Source: an uncultured Rhodospirillales bacterium (GTDB lineage Bacteria > Pseudomonadota > Alphaproteobacteria > RF32 > CAG-239). From it: a stretch of DNA of 64,000 bases. Shown piece after piece: positions 7,068 to 15,383 of the stretch; positions within the stretch are counted from its first letter, which is position 1; each line of letters opens with the position of its first letter. Under the pieces are notes generated by a model, which was not told the DNA's origin, ran no database searches, and saw nothing but the letters and a program-made list of their open reading frames with translations. The translations under genes and the position numbers were made by a program. Location of the stretch: the NCBI GenBank assembly GCA_902761715.1, contig CACWLK010000011.1, positions 1 through 64,000 on the forward strand, in the 5' to 3' direction.

Positions 7068-9966
7068 ACTGGGACTTGTTCTGATCTTTCTTGGCGTTGT
7101 GGGTGTATCACCCACGACGAATTTGGCGTCTGCGCAAGTTTTTGGTGACGGAGATCCATTGATTTTGGAACCCGTCATTCAGAATTTTTATGAAACAGAC
7201 TATGCATATGCTTATGAAACCAACTCAAAACTGTATATTTCTATCTCGCAAGTAGCAACATGGCTTGGTTTTGCGTATGAAAAAGAGGGGAACCAAGTCA
7301 AGTGTTATTGGAGCAACACTCCCGAAAACGTAGTGGTTAGCCTTGCCGACAAGACGATTAATGTTGATGGCAAAGAAGAGCCGTTGCAGGATAGTGATTT
7401 CAAATATATTGAAAACGAGTTGTTCGTTTCAAACGACTTTTTGAAACGAATTATGAATGTGGAAGCTGAAGTTGAGCCTTTGGCAATGCAGCTCAAACTC
7501 GACAGCCCGTATGAGTTCCCGACAACAAAACAAAAAATAGCTAAAAAACGTCGTTCAAAAGGTATTTATCACCAAGAGATCGAAAGTTTTAAGAACTATA
7601 GTTTTGATGAGCGTTTGTTTGGTACGCCGGTAGCAGATTTAACCATCGGCAAAGGTTGGGCACATTATGAAAACGGTACAACCACAAACAACGACTCTTA
7701 TTCTTTGAATTTGGCCGGACTGGCCGGGGGTATGGACGTAAACGCTTATATCTACGGCGACTCGTATGACGACCGCAAACCCAAAATGCGAATCAGCGCA
7801 AGCAGAGAGTTTATAAATGAACCGAAGAACCCGCTCAATATGAAAAAGATTGAAGTCGGTGATTTGAACGGTGTCGGTAACTCTTATTTTGCAAGTTCGG
7901 CAAGCGGACGCGGTATTAGTGCAAGCAGCTTCAAAAACCTGGTTACTTCTGCCGATAAAACTATTGATATTACCGGTCCGTTGCAGGACGGTTGGCAGGT
8001 TGAGTTGTATTGGAACGACCAATTGCTCGGCTATCGCCAAAACGGTAAAGAAGGACAATACAGTTTTCCAAATATCCCTGTATCGTATGGTTTGAACACG
8101 TTTAAGTTGGTGTTCTATGGTCCTTATGGCGAAGTAAGAACTGAAGAAAAGCGTTATTATTCAGGTACAAGTCCGGTAAAACAGGGTGAGTTTGGTTATA
8201 CATTTGCGGCTTATCAGCCCGACAGATATATTGTAGAGGTCAATGAGCCGTTTGCTTATGATCGTAAGACAAGCAAATCTGTGGTTGATTTGGTCGGGTA
8301 CTATGGTTTGAGCGACAACTTGACTTTGATGGGCGGATATACCGAAACACCTGATGTACAAAAAGTTATTTCGCAAAACTTTGGTATGACAGGTTTGCAA
8401 TATGCAATTGATGGTTTGTCATTGCAGTATAACCTCGAGCGCAACTTCGACAACGATAAAACCGGTCACCACATTGAGGCCCAGGGCGATGTGAGAATCG
8501 GTACGTTATATGCGGCAATTGATGACTATAACGGAATACACTCCCCGGTATCAGAGGTTGGCGGAGATTTTATCAAAAACAGTTATGAAATGCGCTTGAG
8601 CGGTATGTTGCCGTACAGCATACCATATTATTTGAGTTGGAGAAACGGCAGATATGAAAACAGCAACTATCACTTTGACGAGTTATTCGGAAGGTTGTCA
8701 AAACAAGTAGGACAAGGTGTAAACCTCACTCTTGAAAACAGCTACTTTAATACTCACCGCAAAAACGGAATATCGGATGACTTAAGATTGGGCGCTTATA
8801 AATGGTGGGGTGCATTTACAACCGAAGCGTGGTTGACCTATAGAGTAAAACCGGACAATGAGTTCAAAGAAATTAAACTCCGCGGAGACTGGAGAACCGG
8901 AAGACGAACATATATTTCGGGTGAATATACACACGATTTGCAGACAGACATGGATTATCTGTCATTGTCGGGAAGTAAGGTGTTTAGTTTTGGTGGTCTG
9001 AGCCTGTCAATGACAACTGACAGAGACTTTAATTTCAGCACCTATTTGACTTATAACGTAAGCTTGGCCAAAGAACCGGGTGCAGCAGGCGTTCTTTATA
9101 CCGGAAATTCGCGTTTTAGCGACACGGGTAGTTTGTATGTTAATGTAAAAGATGAGTTCGGGCAACCGCTTGAGGGCGTGGGTATTAATGCCAACGGTTT
9201 GGAAAGAGAAGTTTATACCGACGAAAACGGAAACGCCCTGCTCTCTGATTTGCAGACATATGAAAAAACCAATATTAGAGTTAACTCCGAGACTTTGCCG
9301 GATATTGCATTGCAAGCGCTTAATGATGAATATAAGCTGGTGTTGAGACCGGGAACCATTCGCACCCTCGATATGCCGTTTGTTCATAAAGGTGCGGTTG
9401 AAGGACAGTTGTTTAACCCCTATGACAACATGATGTTCGGTTATATGATTGCGGCATTGGATGCCAACGATAACGAAATCGGCAGAACTTTTGCCGATAC
9501 GTCGGGTATGTTTATTTTGGACGATTTGCCATACGGCACTTATAAAATCGTAATCAGCAAAGACGGACATACTTTGGCCGAAAAGAAAGATGTTAAAGTT
9601 GATGATATTTCAATTTACCTCGAGGGCGAAATTTTACTCGATACATCGGAAATTGAAGAAGCCGCAGAAGAAATTCCCGAGTATTTGAAGGAAGAAGTTG
9701 TGTTTGAGGCAACAACCGACGATGAGGAAGAAGTTGTTGATGATAACTCTTTTGACTTCTACGACGAAACTGAGGGCAACTTTGCTGAAGATGAAGAAGA
9801 GGAAGAAGAAGAAATAGAAATTGAAATTATCGGTCAAAATGCGGAAGAATATGTTGTTTCTGATGATGAGGAAGAAGAAGAGGAAGAAGACCTGATTGAT
9901 AAAATTAACCGCCTTAAGAAACAACTCTCTGAGGCGTTGGCTAAAGCGATGGACTTTTCAAATTGA
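7021..9966 (+). CDS. usher-like outer-membrane protein with acidic C-terminal tail
   Basis: The 981-residue protein follows the chaperone and probably forms the outer-membrane assembly pore. A signal peptide (to about residue 39) precedes a small N-terminal domain. The barrel region includes GDLNGVGNSYFAS and ITGPLQDGWQVELYWN, then YGLNTFKLVFYGPYGEV, which resemble the usher barrel and plug. Beta-rich repeats continue to about 690. Two Ig/carboxypeptidase-regulatory-like domains follow: one near 700-760 and one near 790-870 with a GTYKIVISKDG turn. The last 100 residues are a Glu/Asp-rich tail followed by a short Lys/Leu helix, which classical ushers lack. The ATG at 7021 lies inside the chaperone gene, so translation is likely coupled. 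Usher function rests on context plus weak motifs. Confidence 0.7.
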   Translation: MLRQRKKSSEKTFSSKLGLVLIFLGVVGVSPTTNLASAQVFGDGDPLILEPVIQNFYETDYAYAYETNSKLYISISQVATWLGFAYEKEGNQVKCYWSNTPENVVVSLADKTINVDGKEEPLQDSDFKYIENELFVSNDFLKRIMNVEAEVEPLAMQLKLDSPYEFPTTKQKIAKKRRSKGIYHQEIESFKNYSFDERLFGTPVADLTIGKGWAHYENGTTTNNDSYSLNLAGLAGGMDVNAYIYGDSYDDRKPKMRISASREFINEPKNPLNMKKIEVGDLNGVGNSYFASSASGRGISASSFKNLVTSADKTIDITGPLQDGWQVELYWNDQLLGYRQNGKEGQYSFPNIPVSYGLNTFKLVFYGPYGEVRTEEKRYYSGTSPVKQGEFGYTFAAYQPDRYIVEVNEPFAYDRKTSKSVVDLVGYYGLSDNLTLMGGYTETPDVQKVISQNFGMTGLQYAIDGLSLQYNLERNFDNDKTGHHIEAQGDVRIGTLYAAIDDYNGIHSPVSEVGGDFIKNSYEMRLSGMLPYSIPYYLSWRNGRYENSNYHFDELFGRLSKQVGQGVNLTLENSYFNTHRKNGISDDLRLGAYKWWGAFTTEAWLTYRVKPDNEFKEIKLRGDWRTGRRTYISGEYTHDLQTDMDYLSLSGSKVFSFGGLSLSMTTDRDFNFSTYLTYNVSLAKEPGAAGVLYTGNSRFSDTGSLYVNVKDEFGQPLEGVGINANGLEREVYTDENGNALLSDLQTYEKTNIRVNSETLPDIALQALNDEYKLVLRPGTIRTLDMPFVHKGAVEGQLFNPYDNMMFGYMIAALDANDNEIGRTFADTSGMFILDDLPYGTYKIVISKDGHTLAEKKDVKVDDISIYLEGEILLDTSEIEEAAEEIPEYLKEEVVFEATTDDEEEVVDDNSFDFYDETEGNFAEDEEEEEEEIEIEIIGQNAEEYVVSDDEEEEEEEDLIDKINRLKKQLSEALAKAMDFSN

Positions 9967-10092
9967 TTTGATGCGAATTTTGTGATATATTAATAAGTGA
10001 TATTTTATTTTTCGGCTTATTATTATAATCTGCGACGTGTTCGTTATGGTTAGAGTAATGGGCTTTTGTTTAACATTTAATTTTTTAAAAAC

Positions 10093-10503
10093 ATGAGCTA
10101 CAAGACTCGTGAGGAAAAGGCATCCAATCTTGTTCTGCTGGGACTGTCGGGTGCGTTGGCCAGTATTTTTGCTGGTGAACTTTGGGTAAACAACATCGTC
10201 TACGATGTAGCTGTTACCGGCACCTTCACCGTTATGTTTGTCGTCGGCTGTGTGCTGATGTGCATTTATGAGGTGAAGAGTGTTAACGGATGGCTCCCCA
10301 AGGCGTGCATTGTCGGCGCTTTCGGAGTGGCAGCGTTGTTGCCAACCGAAATTATGGCTGACTGGGTGGCACTCAACTTTTTCGGGGTTGATTTGCCTCA
10401 GGTTACCCCCTACTATGCATTGCCTCTAGGCGGTACGTTTATCTTGGGGTTGATAGCAATTATGGCTAAGCCTCTGTTTGCTAGCATCCGTCGCAGGTCG
10501 TAG
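10093..10503 (+). CDS. small four-helix membrane protein, unknown
   Basis: The 136-residue protein has four predicted membrane segments (about 12-32, 39-61, 71-94, 107-128) and a basic C-terminus IRRRS. I do not recognise the family. The start ATG follows an A/T-only stretch with no SD, unlike most resident genes. Lysine is mostly AAG and the gene is richer in G/C than its neighbours. These traits are shared with the lipoprotein island at 54-63 kb and suggest a foreign origin. It converges on the small lipoprotein gene at 10.6-10.9 kb. Confidence 0.7.
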   Translation: MSYKTREEKASNLVLLGLSGALASIFAGELWVNNIVYDVAVTGTFTVMFVVGCVLMCIYEVKSVNGWLPKACIVGAFGVAALLPTEIMADWVALNFFGVDLPQVTPYYALPLGGTFILGLIAIMAKPLFASIRRRS

Positions 10504-10523
10504 AGCAAAACAACAAAGTATCG

Positions 10524-10565
10524 TTCATCCCCGTTTTCATCTGAAATCGGGGATGAATTCTTTTA
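10524..10565 (+). terminator. terminator after the four-helix membrane protein
   Basis: The arms TTCATCCCCG and CGGGGATGAA, extended by TTTTC/TGAAA, make a long hairpin followed by TTCTTTT. It lies 20 nt beyond the stop at 10503. Confidence 0.85.
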
Positions 10566-10582
10566 AATATATATATAAGTAT

Positions 10583-10618
10583 AAAAAAAGAGTTTCTCCT
10601 TTGAGGGGGGAAACTCTT
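10583..10618 (-). terminator. terminator of the minus-strand small lipoprotein gene
   Basis: The arms AAGAGTTTC (10588-10596) and GAAACTCTT (10610-10618) form a stem. On the minus strand it is followed by a T7 run. It sits inside the apparent reading frame of the lipoprotein ORF, which is one reason to think that frame is shifted. Confidence 0.85.
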
Positions 10619-10640
10619 CTTGTTTGTGATAACACTTTCG

Positions 10641-10920
10641 TCAACGGCGATGGTGTGGACGGTGCGGACGATGACGAGGTGCGGGTGGCGGGGGCAATGG
10701 ACGGCTTCTGACCACAACGAGCCGGAGCAACAACTACACGGGGGGCCGGAGCGACGACAACACGAGGAGCAGGAACAACCCTGACAGGGGTAGCGACTAC
10801 TACGGCGGCTGGTCTTACGGCAACGCCGGTTGGAGTAACTACTGCAGTTGTGCCAACACACGACGTCATAAATAACGCTACTGTAACGCCGATAAGGGCG
10901 AAAAGAACTCTCTTTTTCAT
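10641..10920 (-). pseudogene. small Val/Pro-rich lipoprotein, frameshifted near 10713
   Basis: It begins MKKRVLFALIGVTVALFMTSC, a clean lipoprotein signal with Cys21. A V/A/P/R-rich repeat follows (VVATPVRVVPAPRVVVAPAP). In the uninterrupted frame the protein runs on through the terminator to 10537 and its character changes abruptly. If one base is skipped near 10713, the P/R/H-rich pattern continues (VVRSRPLPPPPAPRHRP) and stops at a TGA at 10641-10643, before the terminator. That is the more natural end. So there is a single-base frameshift, real or an error. No SD is visible before the ATG. Function is unknown; low-complexity lipoproteins of this kind are often cell-envelope linkers. Confidence 0.65.
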
Positions 10921-11030
10921 AAAGTCTAGGTATTTAATACGTTAATAATTCTGTTATCAATTGCTGATTATACCACAAAATCGGAGTTTTGTCTATAAAT
11001 TATTTTGTATACGATTTTTTAGGAAAATTG

Positions 11031-11058
11031 TTGCATAATATTGTGAGTGTGGTATAAT
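11031..11058 (+). promoter_or_regulatory. sigma-70-type promoter for the 11.1-kb secreted protein gene
   Basis: TTGCAT at 11031-11036, a 16-nt spacer, and TATAAT at 11053-11058. The start codon follows 37 nt later, with GGAG about 8 nt before it. Confidence 0.75.
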
Positions 11059-11095
11059 TTAGACAAAATAGACAACAGCTTGTCGGAGCCAGAAA

Positions 11096-12013
11096 ATGAC
11101 TAAAGAGGCAACAAAACGCAGAATTGACAGCTTGCGAGCAAAATTGAGAGCCGCTGCATTGACTGCGACGGTCGTTTTGGGTATGAATGCAAAAGCTCAA
11201 CAAAAAGTTGACCGGCAAGATCCCAAGCAAAATGACACGGAAATGATTGCCCCAGCTCCTCAAAACGGTCTTGAGGTTGTTCCTGAAGAACGTCCCAGCA
11301 TAAGAGCGGCCGCTGCAGCTTCTGCAACTGGAGTTAATACCCTTGGGTCGCTTGTCAATTTGAAAAATTTTACTTGGGATGTTGAGATGGCAAACGGAAT
11401 TTCTGGTTGCGAAACCAGTGATAAAATTGCTAATCATGCGGTAAAGGTAAAATGCAACACAGATAACCAGCATTGTTATCGCGGGGTTTTAACAATTTTG
11501 GAAGAAGCAGGCATACATATTGATAATCCCGGTTTAAGTGCTTATATGGCGATCCCCAAGTTAAGAAAAATGCCAGAATTTAAGGAAATTAAATGTGATT
11601 ATAGCGCACTGCCACATTTACCGGAAGGAACAGTTGTTGTTCAGGACCATGGAAAGAACGGCGAGGCTAAGCACGGACATATATTTGTGATTTCGGAAGA
11701 AAACGGTAAAAAAGTACAAAGATGCGGACAACGTGATCAATGGCAGTTGCCTAAGAACAACAATCGTCGCACTAAAAGACGTATGGAGCACTATGGAAGC
11801 CTGCATGTATTTGTACCAACCGATTGTTTGATTGACCAAGAAACTTTTGCAAAATTGTATGAAATGGGGTGCATAAATCCTGAACTTGTATCAATGTTAA
11901 CGGAAAAAGTTGACAAATTGGAAGAAGTTGAAAACGGGCTTACCACAAACGCTCAAAACACTTTGCAAATTACTCCACAGATGATTGAACAAAAAATGCA
12001 AAGGCAACAATAA
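11096..12013 (+). CDS. secreted protein with papain-fold (CHAP/NlpC-like) signature
   Basis: The 305-residue protein has a basic N-terminus and hydrophobic segment (about 17-33) that looks like a signal peptide ending at NAKA. A proline- and alanine-rich linker follows to about residue 80. The domain from about 100 to 240 has Cys127 (HCYRGV, at a helix start), then LPEGTVVV and KHGHIFVIS with His193/His195. Cys helix, beta strand and GHI is the order of CHAP- and NlpC/P60-type peptidoglycan amidases. A coiled C-terminal stretch (about 265-305) is Gln-rich. I infer a cell-wall hydrolase or related cysteine peptidase; no family match is certain. It has its own promoter and is monocistronic. Confidence 0.6.
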   Translation: MTKEATKRRIDSLRAKLRAAALTATVVLGMNAKAQQKVDRQDPKQNDTEMIAPAPQNGLEVVPEERPSIRAAAAASATGVNTLGSLVNLKNFTWDVEMANGISGCETSDKIANHAVKVKCNTDNQHCYRGVLTILEEAGIHIDNPGLSAYMAIPKLRKMPEFKEIKCDYSALPHLPEGTVVVQDHGKNGEAKHGHIFVISEENGKKVQRCGQRDQWQLPKNNNRRTKRRMEHYGSLHVFVPTDCLIDQETFAKLYEMGCINPELVSMLTEKVDKLEEVENGLTTNAQNTLQITPQMIEQKMQRQQ

Positions 12014-12094
12014 TAAAAATTATATTTTTCTGATATTTACAAAACGCAAAACGTAATATATATTTTGTGTAGTTTTGTTATTGGGAGAATATTC

Positions 12095-12835
12095 ATGAAA
12101 AGTATTATCAATTATATCAAATTTGGACGCGGCATCGGAGCAAGATGGCTGTTCTTGTATGCAATTGTTGTTTCTATTGTGCTCGGCGTAAGTATAAAGA
12201 TCGCCGGATATTATGCAACACCGACATTGCAAAGCATTGCCGATCAACTGTTGCCGATTAAGATTGAAAACGGCGTAATTGTTGAGCCGGAAAACACTGT
12301 CAAAGCAGTTAAGCTTGATGCAGAAGAATTAAGCCAATATCCGATTATTTTGGATACTACGCTTGAGGTAATTGATACCGCAGGTTTGCGTGACGGTATA
12401 TATATTTCTAAAAAAGCCGTCTATTTTGTAAATGATAATCAGATCAGAGTACATAACTTTAGTGGCACAATGGATTTGCCTAAAGGCGACTACACCGATA
12501 TGTTTAAGAAAATCGCCGTATATGTCGCTTGGTTTATGGGATTGTTGGCTTTGATAGTTTTGTTTATCGTATATTTGGCGCTGACAGCATTTTATGCAAT
12601 CTTTGCTACAACTCTGTCAAAGGTTTGCAAAGTAAATCTGGATTATCCGGCCGGAATGCGTTTGAGCGCATTGGCTTACATCTTTACCTCGGTTTTGTTG
12701 GCAATCTTGCGTCTGTGCGGTTTGAACACTCCTCTGTGGTTGTATTTTATTGCGGTAATTGCTCTCCAAACCATAGTTTTGAAGCTTATGACCGTTAAAG
12801 AAGAACCAAGCACAAAGAGCGTAAATAAAATCTAG
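12095..12835 (+). CDS. DUF1189-like membrane protein
   Basis: The 246-residue integral membrane protein has one N-terminal transmembrane helix (about 16-40), an extracytoplasmic domain of about 100 residues with LKVIDTAG-like strands (here LEVIDTAGLRDGIYISKKAV), and three C-terminal helices. The layout and the TAGL..GI.I.... pattern fit the DUF1189 family, whose function is unknown. The ATG at 12095 is chosen because GGGAG lies 8 nt upstream; an upstream in-frame start at 12065 has no SD. A strong terminator follows at 12851. Confidence 0.7.
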   Translation: MKSIINYIKFGRGIGARWLFLYAIVVSIVLGVSIKIAGYYATPTLQSIADQLLPIKIENGVIVEPENTVKAVKLDAEELSQYPIILDTTLEVIDTAGLRDGIYISKKAVYFVNDNQIRVHNFSGTMDLPKGDYTDMFKKIAVYVAWFMGLLALIVLFIVYLALTAFYAIFATTLSKVCKVNLDYPAGMRLSALAYIFTSVLLAILRLCGLNTPLWLYFIAVIALQTIVLKLMTVKEEPSTKSVNKI

Positions 12836-12850
12836 TATATAAGTAAAAAG

Positions 12851-12880
12851 AAACACCCCCAGGTCAGGGGGTGTTTTTTT
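12851..12880 (+). terminator. terminator between DUF1189-like and HdeD-like genes
   Basis: AACACCCCC and GGGGGTGTT flank AGGTCA, followed by T7. It lies between converging genes. The minus-strand gene ends at its edge (stop 12879-12881), so on that strand the stem falls just past the stop, though only a short A/T tract (AAAG) follows there. Confidence 0.9.
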
Positions 12881-13424
12881 ATGCCTTGAGTTTTGATAAA
12901 TACCAGTATTCAATTATTGAGAATATGCCGTAACATGTGATATAAAGACCAATCAGAGTGGTAAGAGTAAAAGCGCCAAACATCGGATGAGCCATAATTA
13001 AAAATGAAAAAGCCACTCCGAGAATGCCGATTGTAAATGTCCACCCCCACGGCAACATACTTTTGTATGAGCGAACAGATCTGACAATATGAATTATGCC
13101 GACCGCAAGGCACCAAACCGCAAAAACTGCCGGTATACTGGCTGCGGTTATGCCTAAATTGGCAACCAAAATCAATCCGATAAAAATGTCAAACAGTCCG
13201 ACAAAAAGCCCCCAACCTAAGTCTGCCGATGCTGAACTAAATGCGTAGCCGGCACCGGTAACCATAAATGCAATGCCGATGTATAGGGCGAGCGCAACAA
13301 GGCTGGTAACAGGATTGGCGCATATGTATATTCCGAGAATGGTCATAATTATGCCAATGCACAGGCTCCACATTTCGGCACTCATTATGAGATCAGGTAG
13401 TGTTATATTCTTTTGTTTTGCCAT
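12879..13424 (-). CDS. HdeD/DUF308 family membrane protein
   Basis: The 181-residue protein has six closely spaced hydrophobic helices connected by short loops, the layout of HdeD. E. coli HdeD is implicated in acid resistance at high cell density; the role here is not shown by the sequence. Recognisable features are GIIMTILGIYICANP, GLFDIFIGLIL and the final GLYITCYGIFSIIEYWYLS, with family-typical G/I/L spacing. The ATG at 13424 has AAGGAG 8 nt upstream. Confidence 0.85.
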   Translation of the reverse strand: MAKQKNITLPDLIMSAEMWSLCIGIIMTILGIYICANPVTSLVALALYIGIAFMVTGAGYAFSSASADLGWGLFVGLFDIFIGLILVANLGITAASIPAVFAVWCLAVGIIHIVRSVRSYKSMLPWGWTFTIGILGVAFSFLIMAHPMFGAFTLTTLIGLYITCYGIFSIIEYWYLSKLKA

Positions 13425-13496
13425 AATCTTCTCCTTATACTTGTTTTTTCAGAGCAGATATAGGCATGAAAAATGAGTTTTAAAGATGAATTTTCG

Positions 13497-13524
13497 TTGA
13501 TTTTGGACAAAATTGGATTATAAT
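13497..13524 (+). promoter_or_regulatory. promoter of the HNH toxin/immunity operon
   Basis: TTGATT at 13497-13502, a 16-nt spacer, TATAAT at 13519-13524. The ATG at 13552 is preceded by CGGAGA. Confidence 0.7.
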
Positions 13525-13551
13525 TAAATTAATAGGTCGGAGATAATAAAA

Positions 13552-14970
13552 ATGACAGATGATGAGTCAAAATTCTCTAATGAAGCAACAAGAAAAGGTA
13601 TGCGTTTCGGCTATGGACGAGGACAGCCGTCTGCCTATGCTCCCAAACAACGTTTCGGAAAGCCGCAAGAGCATAAAGAACGACCGCAAATTCATGACAG
13701 AATTGAAGAAACAAGAGAAAAAATTCAATCTCGGCGTGAGGGCGACGGAAGATCACAAAATAATCCTTTACTGAAGGCCGGATTTGAAGTTCAGCAAACC
13801 GAGTTTTCTCGTGAAAATCATCTGTTAGCTACAAAATTCCGTGCATCTTTCAGTCGAGAAGATGAAAAAGCCTTGGCAGAGCATTTGGGCAAAAACAACT
13901 TTAGGCTCGGATTGTATAAAGAGGTTGAAAAAGACGTCCAAAGTGAAATTGCAGATATTGCTTTTTCGGGAACGGTCGAGCGACCACGGGCAGGATTTTC
14001 AAGCCGATATAAAGATATTGTGGATTTTCCGTATAAATATTCGGTAACACCGCATAAGCCGGAAGATTATGATTTGAGCAAAAGTATGTGGTCAAAAATG
14101 CGAGCTTTGCCGGAATTTGCCGCCATTGAGAAAAAAGTAGTTACGGAAATGGCTAAAGCCGGTATTCCACCTGATATATTACCGGAAATGAGCTTAAATG
14201 ATTTTAAGCATTTCTTTGCCGTGCATTGTAATGTCGGCGGGGGATATGCGTATTCAAAAATCTTTCCGCAGACTGACGAAAAAGGTAATGTTTTGCGAGA
14301 CAGAAACGGGAAAATTGTTACCACAAGTGCAAAGCAAAAGGCGACCATTGAATTTATTACTAAAAACGAAAAAGAATTCCGTGATTTGATGATGAAACAA
14401 CCGCACGCCAAGCAGGGGTATGTTAATACTCTGGTTCAGGAGATGAAAAGAGGAAGCACGGATATGACAAAATACTTGTCGCAGCACCCTGATTGGAAAG
14501 ACCAGACGGCGATTAACCTGCATCATATTGTCGGCAAGAAAGACGCCAGATTGCTTGAAAGCATGGGGTTGTCCTTTGAGCATATCAACAGTCTTAATAA
14601 TTTGTGTGTAATGGATTGCGGCACCGTTGGTTTGCTGGCCGAAAAGCAAAATGATACTTCTAAATATGTACGAATTTTGGCCGGTACTCACGGAGAAGCT
14701 CACAACCATGAAACAACATTCCGTAATGCCAGAATGCATAAACCTTCAAAATGGGGAGAGAAAACACCTCCGACTGAGGACGGCGTAATTATGCGTATTG
14801 AACCGGCACCGGGTGTTGCTTGTATGATTGGTGTAAACGGAGTGATTATGGACGAGCAACGAAAAACCTTTGACTTGGAGCATCGTTGCCGCCCTGACCT
14901 ACACCCTGACGGACTGAACAAGCAAAGCAATCAACCTGTAAATAAAGATTATGGAGCAGAACTATCATGA
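13552..14970 (+). CDS. HNH-nuclease-like protein, putative toxin
   Basis: The 472-residue protein has a disordered N-terminus (about 1-75, rich in G, R, Q, K), a helical middle (about 90-320) and an HNH-like module: LHHIVGKKDAR (His324, His325), HINSLNNLCVMD (Asn at about 346-350) and THGEAHNHETTF (His380, His384, His386). His-His, Asn and a final His cluster is the beta-beta-alpha-metal nuclease pattern. About 85 residues follow the nuclease motif. No signal peptide, VgrG, PAAR, Rhs or LXG part is visible, so an export route is not evident. The last 4 nt overlap an immunity-like SUKH gene. This is the strongest argument for a toxin. Nuclease activity is inferred from motifs. Confidence 0.6.
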   Translation: MTDDESKFSNEATRKGMRFGYGRGQPSAYAPKQRFGKPQEHKERPQIHDRIEETREKIQSRREGDGRSQNNPLLKAGFEVQQTEFSRENHLLATKFRASFSREDEKALAEHLGKNNFRLGLYKEVEKDVQSEIADIAFSGTVERPRAGFSSRYKDIVDFPYKYSVTPHKPEDYDLSKSMWSKMRALPEFAAIEKKVVTEMAKAGIPPDILPEMSLNDFKHFFAVHCNVGGGYAYSKIFPQTDEKGNVLRDRNGKIVTTSAKQKATIEFITKNEKEFRDLMMKQPHAKQGYVNTLVQEMKRGSTDMTKYLSQHPDWKDQTAINLHHIVGKKDARLLESMGLSFEHINSLNNLCVMDCGTVGLLAEKQNDTSKYVRILAGTHGEAHNHETTFRNARMHKPSKWGEKTPPTEDGVIMRIEPAPGVACMIGVNGVIMDEQRKTFDLEHRCRPDLHPDGLNKQSNQPVNKDYGAELS

Positions 14971-15383
14971 GTTTGGAACAATTGTCCGCTATTTTGAACG
15001 AAAATGAAGAGGTCGGAAAAAATGATGCCGCTTCTGCCGTTCAGATTAATATCGCAAATGTAAAACTACGCAAAAACGGAATTAATGAAATTCCGCAGGA
15101 TTTTGCTGATATGCTCCAAAAATATAACGGATTGTCGTGTGACGGCAATGTAATATTCGGCGTTGATACAAAAACAATGTTCTTTCCGGATTTGGTTGAT
15201 GTAAATTGTCGTATTTTGAAAGATGAAGACACATCTTGCATAATTTTGGGGCAAGATGAAGATAATTTTTTGGTTTATGACTATCAACCGAAAAAATACC
15301 GTATAATTGATCAGGAAGACTATGAAGAAAAAGTCGTTACCGATGATTTGACTTATGCTGTTGCCTGGATTTTGAAAATCTAG
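14967..15383 (+). CDS. SMI1/KNR4-like (SUKH, YrhA-type) putative immunity protein
   Basis: The 138-residue acidic protein contains INEIPQDFADMLQKYNGLSC followed by GNVIFGVDTKTMFFPDLVDVN, the hallmark P-x-D-[FY] helix and NG turn of SUKH-superfamily immunity proteins, closest to the YrhA group. SUKH proteins neutralise nuclease toxins by direct binding. The ATGA overlap with the HNH gene implies coupled translation and a one-to-one partner. Its stop codon shares CTAG with the converging PH-domain gene. The family call is good; binding to the neighbour is inferred. Confidence 0.7.
   Translation: MSLEQLSAILNENEEVGKNDAASAVQINIANVKLRKNGINEIPQDFADMLQKYNGLSCDGNVIFGVDTKTMFFPDLVDVNCRILKDEDTSCIILGQDEDNFLVYDYQPKKYRIIDQEDYEEKVVTDDLTYAVAWILKI

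Noticed and set aside
10537-10640. Extension of the small lipoprotein through to 10537
   Set aside because: The frame reads through the terminator at 10583-10618 and changes composition; an earlier stop at 10641 is more natural.
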